Of a DNA stretch of 64,000 nucleotides, positions 1 through 8,873 are shown piece after piece; positions within the stretch are counted from its first letter, which is position 1; the number at the start of each line of letters is the position of its first letter. The notes below the pieces were generated by a model. The model saw only the letters and a list, made by a program, of their open reading frames with translations, made no database searches and was not told where the DNA came from. A program made the position numbers and the translations under genes. Source of the DNA: Wolbachia endosymbiont (group A) of Rhinocyllus conicus. GTDB taxonomy: Bacteria > Pseudomonadota > Alphaproteobacteria > Rickettsiales > Anaplasmataceae. The stretch covers positions 1,426,001-1,490,000 of the forward strand of contig NZ_OX366349.1 in the NCBI RefSeq assembly GCF_947250775.1, given 5' to 3'.

Positions 1-936
1 CTTAATTTGGTCATGCAATTTGCGGTTGTAAGTTATGGTAACATCGTTTGCAACTGTAATAGGCACTTTTTTATCTTTTCCATAGAGAACATTTACTTCC
101 TCAACTACACTGTCTTTAGCAAATATTTTCTTAGTATTAAAATGTTTTAAGGAGTATTGTATCAGTCTTTTTGCTTCTTCTATTCGCTCTTTCTCAGTGT
201 TTAAACCATTTACGACAGCAAAAATTCTCCTATCATTTCGTTTTGCAGATGCTACAATGCCATAACCACCAGCATTTGTATAACCGGTTTTTAAACCGTC
301 AACCCCAATGTCGTGAAAAAGTAGAAGATTTTTATTCTTTTGTGCAATTTCGTTATATGTCAAATATTGTTCAGAAAATAAATCGTAATATTCAGGAAAA
401 TCAGTGAAAATCCTTTTTGCCAGCATTACCAAGTCTTTTGCGCTCATAAAATGATCTCCATCTGGCCACCCGCTTGAGTTGACAAAATGACTGTCATTCA
501 GGTTCAAATTTTGTGCAACCTCATTCATTTCAGCCACAAAATTCTCTTCTGATCCTGCAATACCCTCGGCTAGTGTTATGCAGGCATCATTACCTGAGAC
601 TATTGTAATTCCTTCGAGTAATTCCCTCACCGTAACGGATTGACCTTCTTTCAAAAACATAGAAGAGCCTTTTCTTTCCCACGCTTTTCTGCTTACTCGA
701 AATTTATCCTCCATATTTATTATTCCAGCTTTTAGATAATCGAAGGCTATATATAAAGTCATTAACTTGCTCATTGAAGATGGGGCCATTTTTTCATCGG
801 AATTATGGTCAAAAATGAACGAGTCTGAAGCTAAATCTAAGACTACTGCTTGCTTTGCTTTGGTTCTAAACTGGTATGAGTATGAAGAAAAAGGAAGTAT
901 AAAAACTAATAGCAAAATTACCAATCTGCTTAACAT
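1..936 (-). CDS. dacA: D-alanyl-D-alanine carboxypeptidase (penicillin-binding protein, S11 family), 3' end cut by window
   Basis: Periplasmic serine peptidase that trims the terminal D-Ala from peptidoglycan stem peptides. The frame reads from an ATG at 936 down to base 1 without a stop (312 codons seen). All three active-site motifs of the family are present: SMSK with catalytic Ser54 and Lys57, SGN at residues 114-116 and KTG at 216-218. Residues 1-20 form a hydrophobic signal peptide. The part lost beyond the window should be the C-terminal beta domain. Wolbachia makes lipid II and a reduced cell wall (established), so this gene fits with murD and mepM elsewhere in the window. The symbol could equally be dacF or dacC; the family assignment is firm. 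Confidence 0.93.
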   Translation of the reverse strand, partial: MLSRLVILLLVFILPFSSYSYQFRTKAKQAVVLDLASDSFIFDHNSDEKMAPSSMSKLMTLYIAFDYLKAGIINMEDKFRVSRKAWERKGSSMFLKEGQSVTVRELLEGITIVSGNDACITLAEGIAGSEENFVAEMNEVAQNLNLNDSHFVNSSGWPDGDHFMSAKDLVMLAKRIFTDFPEYYDLFSEQYLTYNEIAQKNKNLLLFHDIGVDGLKTGYTNAGGYGIVASAKRNDRRIFAVVNGLNTEKERIEEAKRLIQYSLKHFNTKKIFAKDSVVEEVNVLYGKDKKVPITVANDVTITYNRKLHDQIK

Positions 937-1012
937 ATCTATAATTTTAAATTTACAGTGCACTAATTAATAGTATAATTTTACAGGGGCATTTCAATAG
1001 ATCTCTTGCATA

Positions 1013-1466
1013 AAACTTGCTTGACAAACTCCGCCAGCCCCCTTATCATGAAACTCAAGGTATTCAGTTATCTTCATCTGTGCAGATTAAACAGCAAGAA
1101 AACAACGTAGTTGGCGTCTTATTTTTAATTTTTTGCACTATGTGCACCTTATGTCTTCACAACATTTCTGGGTTTTTACCTATATAAGCTGAAACGCGCT
1201 TATAAGTCGTTTAAGACAGTATAGTACGCCAATTTGCAGGATTAGAGAGTGACAACTAGCTAACACGGTGTTTCTTTTGCCTTTTTTTCTGCTTAGTAAA
1301 TTTCTTAAACATTTAAACTAAGGTGAGTTGCATTTAAAAGCAGCTAAATTGCAGTGTTTAAGACTTAAAAAACGCCAATACTGAAAGTAGACAATGACTA
1401 GGGCTTCTTTTGCCTTTTTTTTCGTTTGGTAAATTTCTTAAATATTTATGGCTAAACGACAACCGT
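1013..1466 (-). repeat. Repeat R1, inverted copy of the repeat at 59161-59607
   Basis: About 450 bp whose reverse complement matches 59161-59607 almost throughout (by eye), with small differences near the ends. It contains two internal copies of a block reading TTAAGAAATTTAC followed by an A-rich stretch and GGCAAAAGAA. The outer edge carries GGGGGCTGGCGGAGTTTGTC, shared with R2 and R3. Just outside, at 994-1009, is a variant of the AATAGACTTCTTGCA motif that brackets R2. No coding potential is convincing. It may be a remnant of an insertion sequence or a non-autonomous element. Confidence 0.75.
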
Positions 1467-1954
1467 CATCCCGCTACGTGTTAGCGGGATCTCTTGTTAG
1501 CGGCTGAGATACCGCGAATGAATCGCGGTATGACGGTCTGCGGCGATATGACGGTTCGCGGTGGCATGACGATAACTTCGTCATCCCGCTGCTTGTTAGC
1601 GGCTAAGAGATACCGCGGCGGTATGACGGTGTAGATAGTAATTCGTCATCCCGCTGCTTGTTAGCGGGATCTCTTGTTAGCGGCTGAGATACCGCGAATG
1701 AATCGCGGTATGACGGTTAAGTATCCCGCTACTTGTTAGCGGCTAAGAGATACCGCGGCGGTATGACGGTGTAGATAGTAATTCGTCATCCCGCTGCTTG
1801 TTAGCGGGATCTATGCTAAGAGATACCGCGGCGGTATGACGGTCTGCGGCGATATGACGGTTCGCGGTGGCATGACGATAACTTCGTCATCCCGCTGCTT
1901 GTTAGCGGGATCTATGCTAAGAGATACCGCGGCGGTATGACGGTCTGCGGCGAT
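1467..1954. repeat. Palindrome array 1 (GTCAT...ATGAC family)
   Basis: Tandem and mixed short palindromes, mainly CCCGCT-loop-AGCGGG and TACCGCGA-loop-TCGCGGTA types, each flanked by GTCAT or ATGAC. The sub-segment 1784-1912 is an inverted copy of 15259-15387, with a single mismatch seen by eye. The array stops exactly at the 25-bp inverted repeat of the recombinase cassette. Short reading frames that cross the array are repeat translations, not genes. Confidence 0.9.
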
Positions 1955-1979
1955 ATTACCCCGCCAACAATGTTGCAAA
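1955..1979. repeat. Left 25-bp inverted repeat of recombinase cassette
   Basis: Begins ATTACCCCGCCAACAATG and is matched without mismatch by the reverse complement of 3890-3914. The bases beyond it differ on the two sides. Confidence 0.85.
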
Positions 1980-2080
1980 AAACGTAAAATTAGAGAAAAG
2001 CATTTCTCGAAAACTTCTATGTCCAAAAACAAGAGTGCCATTTATTTATAGTGCCAACAATCAATTAACCATCAGTTTCA

Positions 2081-2368
2081 ATGAATGATATGAACATATT
2101 ATTTCAAGGAAAGTTCATGGGAAATAAGAGATTAGCTATACGGATTAGCTGTAGCTATGAAACTAACCGGTTGGCAGAAAAGTATTTGTTAGATGCTTAT
2201 GAAAAAGCCGTGTCAAAGCAAGTAAGCCAAAAAAATTTAAAACATAAAAATGGGATTCAAGGAGGATCAAATGGTAACAGTGAGTTTATATGCAAGAGTT
2301 TCTTCGGGGAAACAAGCACAAGAAAATACAATAGCAAGTCAAGTTGCAGCTTTAGAGAAGCAAATTAG
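2081..2368 (+). CDS. Small hypothetical protein upstream of the recombinase (doubtful)
   Basis: A 95-codon reading frame that overlaps the recombinase start by about 100 bases in another frame. The first 60 or so residues look protein-like, with a charged helical stretch around NRLAEKYLLDAYEKA. The tail past 2271 is only the recombinase DNA read in another frame. I recognise no family. It may be the remains of a gene that once ended before the recombinase ribosome site at 2261, or it may not be expressed. Confidence 0.3.
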   Translation: MNDMNILFQGKFMGNKRLAIRISCSYETNRLAEKYLLDAYEKAVSKQVSQKNLKHKNGIQGGSNGNSEFICKSFFGETSTRKYNSKSSCSFREAN

Positions 2369-3983
2369 TACGGATGGATACAAATTATTAAGTGAGTATA
2401 AATTTATTGATAATGGCTACAGTGGATCTAATCTAGTCCGTCCTGATCTAGAAAAGTTACGTGATAAAGTAACAGAAGGTAAAATTGATAGAATTTACAT
2501 TCATTCACCTGATCGCTTATCTAGAAAATATGCATATCAAATGGTATTACTTGAAGAATTTGAGAAAGCAGGAGCAGAAACGGTTTTCTTAAATTATGAG
2601 ATTAACGATAATCCAGAATCTCAATTGCTGTTACAAATGCAAGGTATGATAGCAGAATATGAACGAGCGAAAATTATGGAACGAAGTCGTCGCGGAAAGA
2701 TTTATGCAGCTAATAAAGGTTGTGTAAGCGTAATGGGAGGAGCTCCTTATGGTTATCGTTATATAGATAAATATATGGGAGGAGGACAAGCTTTATTTGA
2801 AATAAACGAAGAAGAAGCTAATGTTGTTAGGAAAGTATTTTTGTGGATAGGAAGAGAAAGGACAAGTATTGGGGAAGTGTGTCGTCGGCTAAACACTATG
2901 TCTATTATAACACGAACAGGAAAAAAGTACTGGGATAGAAGTGTGATTTGGGGTATGTTAAAAAATCCTGCTTACAAAGGACAAGCGGCTTTTGGTAAAA
3001 CAAAAGTAGGTATAAAGTTACAACATATCAGACCACAGAAACATTCTTGTGAACAACCGAAAGATAATTACTCTACCTATTCTGTTGAAAAAGCAAATTG
3101 GATTTATGTTAAAGTGCCAAATATAGTGGACGAAGATGTATTTGATATAGTTCAAGAACAATTAGCTGAGAATAGAAAAATAGCAAGGACAAGAGAAAGA
3201 GGAGCAAAATATTTACTACAAGGTTTAATCGTATGTAAGCGTTGTCGTTATGCATATTACGGAAGTCCTGTAAGAAATAAGCGAGGAGAAAAAATTGATC
3301 ATTATGCTTATTATCGTTGTATTGGTAGAGATTCTTACCGTTTTGGTGGTAATAAAATTTGTGATAATAAACACATTCGTACAGATGCATTAGAAACAGC
3401 CGTTTGGGAAGAGGTTAAGCATTTATTGAAAAATCCAAATAGGGTTTTAGAAGAATACAGGCGTAGACTTTCAGAGCTTAAAAAATCATCATGGGATCAA
3501 AAAAGCGATTTACTAGAGAAACAAGAAAATAAATTAAAACGTGGTATTGCTAGACTTATTGATAGTTATGCTCAAGAATATATTAATCAAGAAGAATTTG
3601 AACCACGAATTAAAGCAATGAAACAAAGTTTAAAAACAATTGAAGAGGAGAAGAAAAGGATATTCGATCAAAAGAAATTAAAACAGGAATTAACTTTGGT
3701 TGTAACCAATTTAGAAGACTTTTCTTCCAATATTACATCAAACCTTGATAACGCAGACTGGCTAACTAAACGTGATATTATTAGAACGTTAGTCAAGAGA
3801 ATTGAAATTAACCTTGAGGACGTAAATGTGGTATTTCGTGTAAAAGAGCTACCAAACTCTCCTGGAAATAATCGAGAAGAAAAGAAAAATTTGCAACATT
3901 GTTGGCGGGGTAATCGTCCCTCCTTGAATTGTACCACGTTTTGTGGATTGAAGCTTTCCATCTTCCATAACACCAGCTCCTAA
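2271..3983 (+). CDS. Large serine site-specific recombinase (phage WO-type resolvase/integrase)
   Basis: Cuts and rejoins DNA at attachment sites through a serine-DNA link. The start at 2271 is chosen because GGAGG at 2261-2265 sits six bases before it; an upstream in-frame ATG at 2250 lacks such a site. Domains in order: resolvase catalytic domain with YARVSS (catalytic serine about residue 11) and the SPDRLSR segment, a recombinase DNA-binding domain, a zinc ribbon beginning CKRC at residue 322, and a long coiled coil near 395-470. This is the full set of a large serine integrase. The natural C-terminus probably lies near 3889: the last ~30 codons read through the 25-bp repeat into antisense of the broken reverse transcriptase, so the tail looks acquired. 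The protein is probably active or recently so. Confidence 0.88.
   Translation: MVTVSLYARVSSGKQAQENTIASQVAALEKQISTDGYKLLSEYKFIDNGYSGSNLVRPDLEKLRDKVTEGKIDRIYIHSPDRLSRKYAYQMVLLEEFEKAGAETVFLNYEINDNPESQLLLQMQGMIAEYERAKIMERSRRGKIYAANKGCVSVMGGAPYGYRYIDKYMGGGQALFEINEEEANVVRKVFLWIGRERTSIGEVCRRLNTMSIITRTGKKYWDRSVIWGMLKNPAYKGQAAFGKTKVGIKLQHIRPQKHSCEQPKDNYSTYSVEKANWIYVKVPNIVDEDVFDIVQEQLAENRKIARTRERGAKYLLQGLIVCKRCRYAYYGSPVRNKRGEKIDHYAYYRCIGRDSYRFGGNKICDNKHIRTDALETAVWEEVKHLLKNPNRVLEEYRRRLSELKKSSWDQKSDLLEKQENKLKRGIARLIDSYAQEYINQEEFEPRIKAMKQSLKTIEEEKKRIFDQKKLKQELTLVVTNLEDFSSNITSNLDNADWLTKRDIIRTLVKRIEINLEDVNVVFRVKELPNSPGNNREEKKNLQHCWRGNRPSLNCTTFCGLKLSIFHNTSS
3890..3914. repeat. Right 25-bp inverted repeat of recombinase cassette
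   Basis: Reverse complement of 1955-1979, lying within the 3' end of the recombinase frame. The reverse transcriptase sequence breaks off at its outer edge: on the minus strand GGA GGG ACG AT is the last intron-derived sequence. Confidence 0.85.
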
Positions 3984-4715
3984 CCATCCTTTTATGATTT
4001 TCTTTAATGTTGGTGTGGTATTGAGCTTTTCAAGCAATTTATTATGGTTAATATTGTCAAAGCATCCAGAAATATCAGCATCTAATACATATGCTGTTTT
4101 CTGTTTTAGCACATCAAATATGGCTTCAATTGCATCATGACATGATCTACCAGGTCTAAAACCATAAGTGTTTGGCTCAAGTTTTGCCTCCCATTCTGGT
4201 TCTAAAGCCATTTTTACAAGTGTTTGTTTTGCTCGACACGATATAGTGGGTATACCAAGTGGGCGATGCTCCGATGGCTTACCAGATTTTGGAATCCAGA
4301 CACGTCTTGATGGCTTTGCTTTTTCTTTTATATCTAAAAAATATGATAGTTGTAATCTTTCTTTTTGATTAAGGTTAGCTTTTCCATCAATACCTGCAGT
4401 CTTCTTCCCCCTATTGTCCTGTGTTACTTTCTTAACAGCGAGTGTTTTTGCACTTGTTGATTTGAGTAATAATCTCTGAAGATTATGCATCTTTTTGATA
4501 TCATTACATTTAGAAGCTTGGTAAATTCGTTTTTGTAGCTTAAATGAAGATTTCTTTAGCTTGCGCCAAGGAATTCCATTCCATTCATACCTAACTTTTT
4601 GCTGGTCCATAACATATTCACTACTATTCACCACTTTACCTTCCAAATTAAAGTGTTTACGTCTGCATATCCCAGATATTACTTTGGGCATTAGCTTCTT
4701 AAACAATCCTTCCAC
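3913..4715 (-). pseudogene. ltrA: Group II intron reverse transcriptase/maturase, 5' half
   Basis: About 267 codons of an LtrA-type intron-encoded protein. Visible are the RT-0/RT-1 region, the RPLGIPT block, YGFRPGRSCHDAI, and the YVLDADISGCFDNI block holding the first catalytic Asp. It then breaks at QGGTI, where the family continues with SPLLAN. The missing part (SPLLA, YCDDF, maturase and HNH) is on the opposite strand at 15417-16403, and the two halves sum to about 595 residues, the usual size. The frame runs on to 3849 only through cassette sequence. The upstream stretch to 5140 is the intron ribozyme. Not functional as arranged. Confidence 0.9.
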
Positions 4716-5140
4716 ATAGTAGCTTGTGGCTGGCTACTTACTTATATTTTAATGAATATAAGAGCTTCTATGTGGTTACTCTGTTCCATGGCTTCGTTTC
4801 ACGTTAAACTTAGATTCCTACTATTTGCCGGAAGCTTGGAACATCAATAACTAAAGTCTTCAATCTTTAGTTCCCTTTTTGCTTCGTACCATTTTGGTCT
4901 ATGCGTAGTTCAATCTCTTTTCGCATATTATGCTTTGACGACAATTCAAACATAGGTTTCTCTCGTAATCATATCTAACTCTGTTTGCAGGGATTCACCA
5001 CGAGATTTAGTGTTACCTGCTTTTATCTCATGCTTGCATCCCAGAGGTTGCCACTCTTTGAAATGTGAGATATACATTATCCCTGATGTCTGGGAAGATG
5101 GAATTTAACCACCACAAAACCATGACCTTCCAGGTCGCAC
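3913..5140 (-). mobile_element. Group II intron, 5' half (ribozyme 5' domains plus RT start)
   Basis: The intron 5' end is placed at 5140 on the minus strand, where the sequence begins GTGCGACC, matching the GUGYG start of group II introns. From 5140 to 4716 there is no gene: this is ribozyme RNA (domains I-III and the base of IV), followed by the reverse transcriptase frame. The host exon ends at 5141 within an Rpn-type nuclease gene. The other half lies at 15419-16499 (+). Summed length is about 2.3 kb, normal for a bacterial group II intron with its protein. Confidence 0.85.
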
Positions 5141-5518
5141 TAAAAAAGAAACACCACCTTTCTACTATACTTTCTAACTGCTCTACTTTACTTTTTGAAA
5201 ATTTGGGCAATTCTATAAAGATAAATTGAAAATCTTTTAAGTAATGGCCGTTAGTTTTTATATCACGTATATTATGAGTAGAAATATAATCAACTTCTTC
5301 AGGAAGTAAGTTACAATTTGATATAGCAATAAAGAAGACTTTCTTTAAATCAATGTAGTTGCCAGATTTATCTAATTGTCTTGAGTAGGCTTTAGCGGCA
5401 TATAATTGAGCGCGTTTTTCGAAGCCCTTGTCTCTAGCGAGCTGCATTTCTGCTATATATCTATTTCCATGAGAATCCTTGCAGAGAACATCAACAATAC
5501 TTTGTTTATCAGAGGCAA
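5141..5518 (-). pseudogene. Rpn-family PD-(D/E)XK nuclease, middle segment
   Basis: Continues the N-terminal fragment at 5863-6025 after the MITE. It carries the nuclease core of the Rpn/transposase-nuclease family: Asp in IVDVLCKD followed by the E-x-Q triad in IAEMQL. The segment ends at WCFFF, where the group II intron starts. Joined to the exon resuming at 16500, the frame reads FFKYAEETTEEDL, as expected for uninterrupted family members. The reading frame of this stretch is open, so the damage is only the insertions and the inversion. Such genes are abundant in Wolbachia and Rickettsia genomes; cellular roles are largely unknown. Confidence 0.85.
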
Positions 5519-5527
5519 CTTCGGGAT

Positions 5528-5853
5528 GGCTTTGTTGCATCGCTACTTATGAAAGGCTAACTATAGCTAGGATTATAAGCAACCTATTGAAAATCTTGTT
5601 TTTTTGCAATCAATCTGATCAAATTTAAGAATAGTAATTTATTATTTATATTAATAAACTTAATTCTATTGAAAATAGCTAAAGCATTGAAATTCTTGAA
5701 TTTTAGCCGGATTAGTGAGTGGTAGTGAAATTTCTTTTACTCAAATTTAGGTATTCACTGACCGCTCTTGTTATAAATACCAGAATAATAAGCTACTGAT
5801 ATTCTCCATCTTTTTTATCTTTAATCCATCATAGCTAGCGATGCAACAAAGCC
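5528..5853. mobile_element. 326-bp MITE with 18-bp inverted ends and 9-bp target duplication
   Basis: Ends are GGCTTTGTTGCATCGCTA at 5528-5545 and its exact reverse complement at 5836-5853. Direct 9-bp copies of CTTCGGGAT flank it at 5519-5527 and 5854-5862. Removing the element and one copy restores an unbroken nuclease frame across STIMDPEVASDKQS. IS903-group members of the IS5 family have ends starting GGCTTTGTTG and make 9-bp duplications (established), so a related transposase probably moved it in trans. The interior (about 290 bp, AT-rich) shows no transposase frame. Confidence 0.9.
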
Positions 5854-5862
5854 CTTCGGGAT

Positions 5863-6025
5863 CCATAATAGTGCTAAGAAACTCAACTTCTTGTATTGCA
5901 TTTATCTCAGTAAACCCTAAAATATCGTTCAAAAAGTGGATCAGGATATTCTTATTTTTTTCCGTTCCAAAGATTTTTTTGAAACACAAATCATTGCGAG
6001 GATCGAGAAATTTTGAAAGAGCCAT
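5863..6025 (-). pseudogene. Rpn-family PD-(D/E)XK nuclease, N-terminal segment
   Basis: Starts MALSKFLDPRNDLCFKKIFG, the characteristic opening of Rpn-type (TIGR01784-like) nucleases in Rickettsiales. The frame runs to MDPE, where the MITE interrupts it, and continues at 5518 downward. With the middle piece and the C-terminal exon at 16500-16840 the gene would encode roughly 290 residues, the usual family length. It has therefore suffered a MITE insertion, a group II intron insertion and an inversion. Confidence 0.85.
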
Positions 6026-6359
6026 GGCAAAAATGCTTGAAAATATTAATAATTATACACTATTATTAACAATTATTCAACCATATTTTTGAAGATAGCT
6101 ATAGCTATGCTGCCGCGGTATCTCTTAGCATAGATCCCGCTAACAAGTAGCGGGATGACGAGGATGCCGCCGCGAACCGTCATAGCGCCGCGGCGCTAAC
6201 TAGTAGCGGAATGACGGTTTTTCAAATTGTCGGTAAATCTAAGTCAGTTTAGCTATAGGCAGCAATTTTCTGTATTTATTTTAAATTGAAGAAAGCTCAA
6301 ATGAAAGATCGTGTTTTGCTAAAAATCACAGAATGCAGTCTGGTTACACCTTATCTTTG
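6026..6359. repeat. Intergenic stretch with palindrome units (6111-6217)
   Basis: No gene seen. 6111-6217 contains degenerate palindromes of the GTCAT family. 6235-6256 carries a one-sided copy of the end of the small element at 14264-14398 (GTCGGTAAATCTAAGT). The rest is AT-rich spacer downstream of holA. Confidence 0.7.
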
Positions 6360-7376
6360 TTAGCTATAGCAAGTAATTGTATTTGTAATATGACAAATCA
6401 CCTGCTGAAAAATCATTTTATGATCTAAATCAGTTTTTTTACAGGTAACTTCTAAGCTTATCAATTCTTCCAAAATCTTTTTAAGTTCTGAAAGTTGCAA
6501 ACTTTTCAAATGAGATTTAAAGCTCTGCAATTGTTTAAAAAACAATGGAGGGCTTAGCTGATCAATCGCAGCCTGCTCACTCATTCCACCTTGCACTGAC
6601 AGCAAAACGTTTTCAAGGCGTAGGAAATAATTTGATATAATGCGAATTAGCGCTATCGGTGAAAAATTTTCTTGCGATATCAATGCATCAGAAATTCTAA
6701 TGAAGCGCGACATATCTTTACTTGCTATGGCAGAGCATAGATCATCAAGTGTAGCATAGTCGTTGCCGGAAGTTGAAAAGCATAATTCTATATCAGTAAG
6801 TTTTAGGTCTTTTCTCTCCCCTAAGTACAAAACTAACTTCTCAAGTTCTGAACATATAGGCAGCTTGCTATGATTAAAGTAAGATTGCAAATGGTAGATT
6901 ATCTCATTTGTGCATTTTATATCATTTTGTTTTAAGTAACTTGATATAATGTCATAAAGATTGCTGTTGCTGTCCTTATAGCAAGCAATCACACCAAAAA
7001 TTTTTGAACTCTCCATATAACTTTTAGTCGCAGAATTATATGGAAGATCACTTGCTACCATCATTACATAGTGACCACTTGCGTTATAATCCAATACGTT
7101 TTTTAACTCTTTGGATATACCTCCACTCACATTTATCAGCTTAATTAATTTTTTGCTGGTAAACATCGAAACGTTTGCCAATTCAGAAAACAGTAAACCG
7201 GGTGACTTATTCACTATTGCAAAATCCATCACCTGAACTGAATACTCATCCAAATTGGCAATTATTTCTTGTACATAAAAACCAACCCTACTGTTATCAC
7301 TTCCATGAATTAACACACCACTTAAAGCATCAGGTTTCTCTAGGAATTTTTTAACTTTGGATGGTATGACCCTCAT
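6360..7376 (-). CDS. holA: DNA polymerase III delta subunit
   Basis: Clamp-loader subunit that opens the beta sliding clamp during replication. The 338-residue length and overall pattern match HolA: an N-terminal AAA+-like domain opening with VLIHGSDNSRVGFYVQEI and lacking a Walker A, a helical middle, and the C-terminal domain that joins the clamp-loader collar (IALIRIISNYFLRLE region). The small gene at 7382-7570 ends five bases upstream, so the two are probably co-transcribed. Sequence drift is strong, as usual for this subunit in Rickettsiales. Confidence 0.85.
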   Translation of the reverse strand: MRVIPSKVKKFLEKPDALSGVLIHGSDNSRVGFYVQEIIANLDEYSVQVMDFAIVNKSPGLLFSELANVSMFTSKKLIKLINVSGGISKELKNVLDYNASGHYVMMVASDLPYNSATKSYMESSKIFGVIACYKDSNSNLYDIISSYLKQNDIKCTNEIIYHLQSYFNHSKLPICSELEKLVLYLGERKDLKLTDIELCFSTSGNDYATLDDLCSAIASKDMSRFIRISDALISQENFSPIALIRIISNYFLRLENVLLSVQGGMSEQAAIDQLSPPLFFKQLQSFKSHLKSLQLSELKKILEELISLEVTCKKTDLDHKMIFQQVICHITNTITCYS

Positions 7377-7381
7377 GCCAT

Positions 7382-7570
7382 CTATATGATATCATTCTCA
7401 TTTGATTGTACATGAGTATCCAAAGACTCTGAGTTTTCTTGCGCAATATTGTGCACATCATCTGCCATACTCTGCACATTATCCGACTCTTCTGTTTTTC
7501 CTGTAATATAATTATAAAATTTTTTCATAGGTTGAGATATATATTTGGAAAAAAATCCTTCTTCGCTCAT
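7382..7570 (-). CDS. Small hypothetical protein upstream of holA
   Basis: A 62-residue acidic protein starting MSEEGFFSKYISQPMKKFYN, with a polar, Asn/Glu/Ser-rich tail and no membrane segment or cysteine. It lies five bases before holA on the same strand, the position occupied by lptE in many bacteria, but it has no lipobox and is far too short to be LptE. I recognise no family. The tight spacing argues for a real co-transcribed gene. Confidence 0.55.
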   Translation of the reverse strand: MSEEGFFSKYISQPMKKFYNYITGKTEESDNVQSMADDVHNIAQENSESLDTHVQSNENDII

Positions 7571-7701
7571 ATTGCTTACTCCATAAGATTAACAGCTTAT
7601 CATTAGCACATAAACAATAATATAGCAAAGACTATTTTGTGCTAAGATAGTGATGTTTTATAATGAGTATATTACAAAATTATTAACATTCGAGACTAAA
7701 A

Positions 7702-8511
7702 TCAAGCCAACCTGCTTAATACTAACCTTATAAAATAAGCGATAATTAAATATACGGCTGCAACAAGTATAATTGCAGGTCCAGTTAACAAATCAAAACT
7801 TGCAGATAACATCAGACCTGATATCCCAGAAATCACAGAAAAAACTGTTGCAACAATAATCATCTGCATTGGAGTTTTCGAAATGAGCCTTGCAGATGCT
7901 GCTGGTATTAGCAAAAATGCAGCAATGAGTAATATTCCTATTAATTGGGCAGCAATTGCTATAAATATAGCAAGAGTGATTAAAAATTCTAGTCTAACAA
8001 AATTAACATTAATCTTCTCAACTACTGCTAAATCTTGATTAATTGAAATCATTAACCAATAACGCCATCTAAATATTAATATCAAAGTAACTATTACAGA
8101 GATTAAAAAAATCAATATTATATCACTTTGATCGAGCGTTAATATATCACCAAACAGTGAGCTAATAATACTATTATTGCCCGATGGAAGAAAAGACATA
8201 AGTATTAAACTCGATGATAAAACTACATTGGTAACAATGTTCAATATCGTATCAGCAGAATATAATCTGTTAAAATTAAGAGAAAGTAGTATAGCAAATG
8301 TAATTGCAATGAGCATTATGCTAAGCGATGGGCTAATCTTAAAGATTAAAGCAAGTGCAACACCAAGCAACGAAGAATGGGACAAACTATCACCAAGATA
8401 AGATAACCTTTGCCATATCATAAACGATCCTAAAGCGCCTGTTACTAGGCTAATTACGACTACTGCAACTAGACTATTGATGAAAAAGTCCTGGGTAAAC
8501 ATTTCAAGCAT
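7702..8511 (-). CDS. znuB: Metal ABC transporter permease (ZnuB/MntB, ABC-3 family)
   Basis: Inner-membrane permease for zinc or manganese uptake. The 269 residues form about eight hydrophobic segments. Near the N-terminus is the family signature SYLGDSLSHSSLLGVALAL, and a conserved loop LIGILLIAAFLLIPAASA lies in the C-terminal half. No ATPase or binding-protein gene is adjacent, so partners must be encoded elsewhere, as is common in Wolbachia. It is followed upstream after one base by the Mth938-like gene, which suggests an operon. Metal specificity cannot be read from the sequence. Confidence 0.88.
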   Translation of the reverse strand: MLEMFTQDFFINSLVAVVVISLVTGALGSFMIWQRLSYLGDSLSHSSLLGVALALIFKISPSLSIMLIAITFAILLSLNFNRLYSADTILNIVTNVVLSSSLILMSFLPSGNNSIISSLFGDILTLDQSDIILIFLISVIVTLILIFRWRYWLMISINQDLAVVEKINVNFVRLEFLITLAIFIAIAAQLIGILLIAAFLLIPAASARLISKTPMQMIIVATVFSVISGISGLMLSASFDLLTGPAIILVAAVYLIIAYFIRLVLSRLA

Positions 8512-8512
8512 G

Positions 8513-8869
8513 CTATATGGCTATTAGATAACTGACAACAAATCTATCTTCGGATATTAAAACGTTATGGGTTCTGCATGCTGCACCGGTTGTCATAAAT
8601 TCAAAATTTAAACCTTTTTGTTCCATAAGATAGGACTTCACTGAAGAACTTGGTATATTGCGTGTTTTACCAGTACCTATTATCAAAATTTCTATTTCCT
8701 CTGTTAAAAAAGATTTAAAATGTTCCTTGCTATTTATATCACTTTCTTTCAATTTAATCACCTTTTCAGGAAAAACTATAATTGAGCCGCAATATTCTCT
8801 ATTATTCACCAAAAATTTTCCTTCCCTGTAACCATTTATAAGATTTTTATTCTCGGAAATTAAGGGCAT
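8513..8869 (-). CDS. Mth938-like (DUF498/NDUFAF3-related) protein
   Basis: 118 residues matching the Mth938/DUF498 fold: a central ILIIGTGKTR segment, then a region ending NFEFMTTGAACRTHNVLISEDR, where the GAACRTYN pattern is the family hallmark. The mitochondrial relative NDUFAF3 helps assemble respiratory complex I (established); the bacterial role is less certain. It is packed between ispE (four bases upstream) and znuB (one base downstream) on the same strand, suggesting one transcript. Confidence 0.85.
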   Translation of the reverse strand: MPLISENKNLINGYREGKFLVNNREYCGSIIVFPEKVIKLKESDINSKEHFKSFLTEEIEILIIGTGKTRNIPSSSVKSYLMEQKGLNFEFMTTGAACRTHNVLISEDRFVVSYLIAI

Positions 8870-8873
8870 AAAG

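Larger units (their letters stand above)
1955..3914. mobile_element. Serine recombinase cassette with 25-bp inverted ends
   Basis: A 1,960-bp block bounded by identical 25-bp inverted repeats at 1955-1979 (starting ATTACCCCGCCAACAATG) and 3890-3914. It holds the large serine recombinase gene and a doubtful small upstream reading frame. On the right it abuts the broken reverse transcriptase of a group II intron, and on the left palindrome array 1. Large serine recombinases occur in Wolbachia phage WO and in some transposons (established); perfect inverted ends are unusual for them. The repeats could be true element ends or an attachment site duplicated in inverse orientation. Confidence 0.6.

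Noticed and set aside
1811..2041. 76-codon minus-strand frame across palindrome array 1
   Set aside because: It is mostly palindrome sequence translated; repeat arrays elsewhere give similar chance frames.
7382..7570. lptE, from its position before holA
   Set aside because: Only 62 residues, no signal peptide or lipobox.
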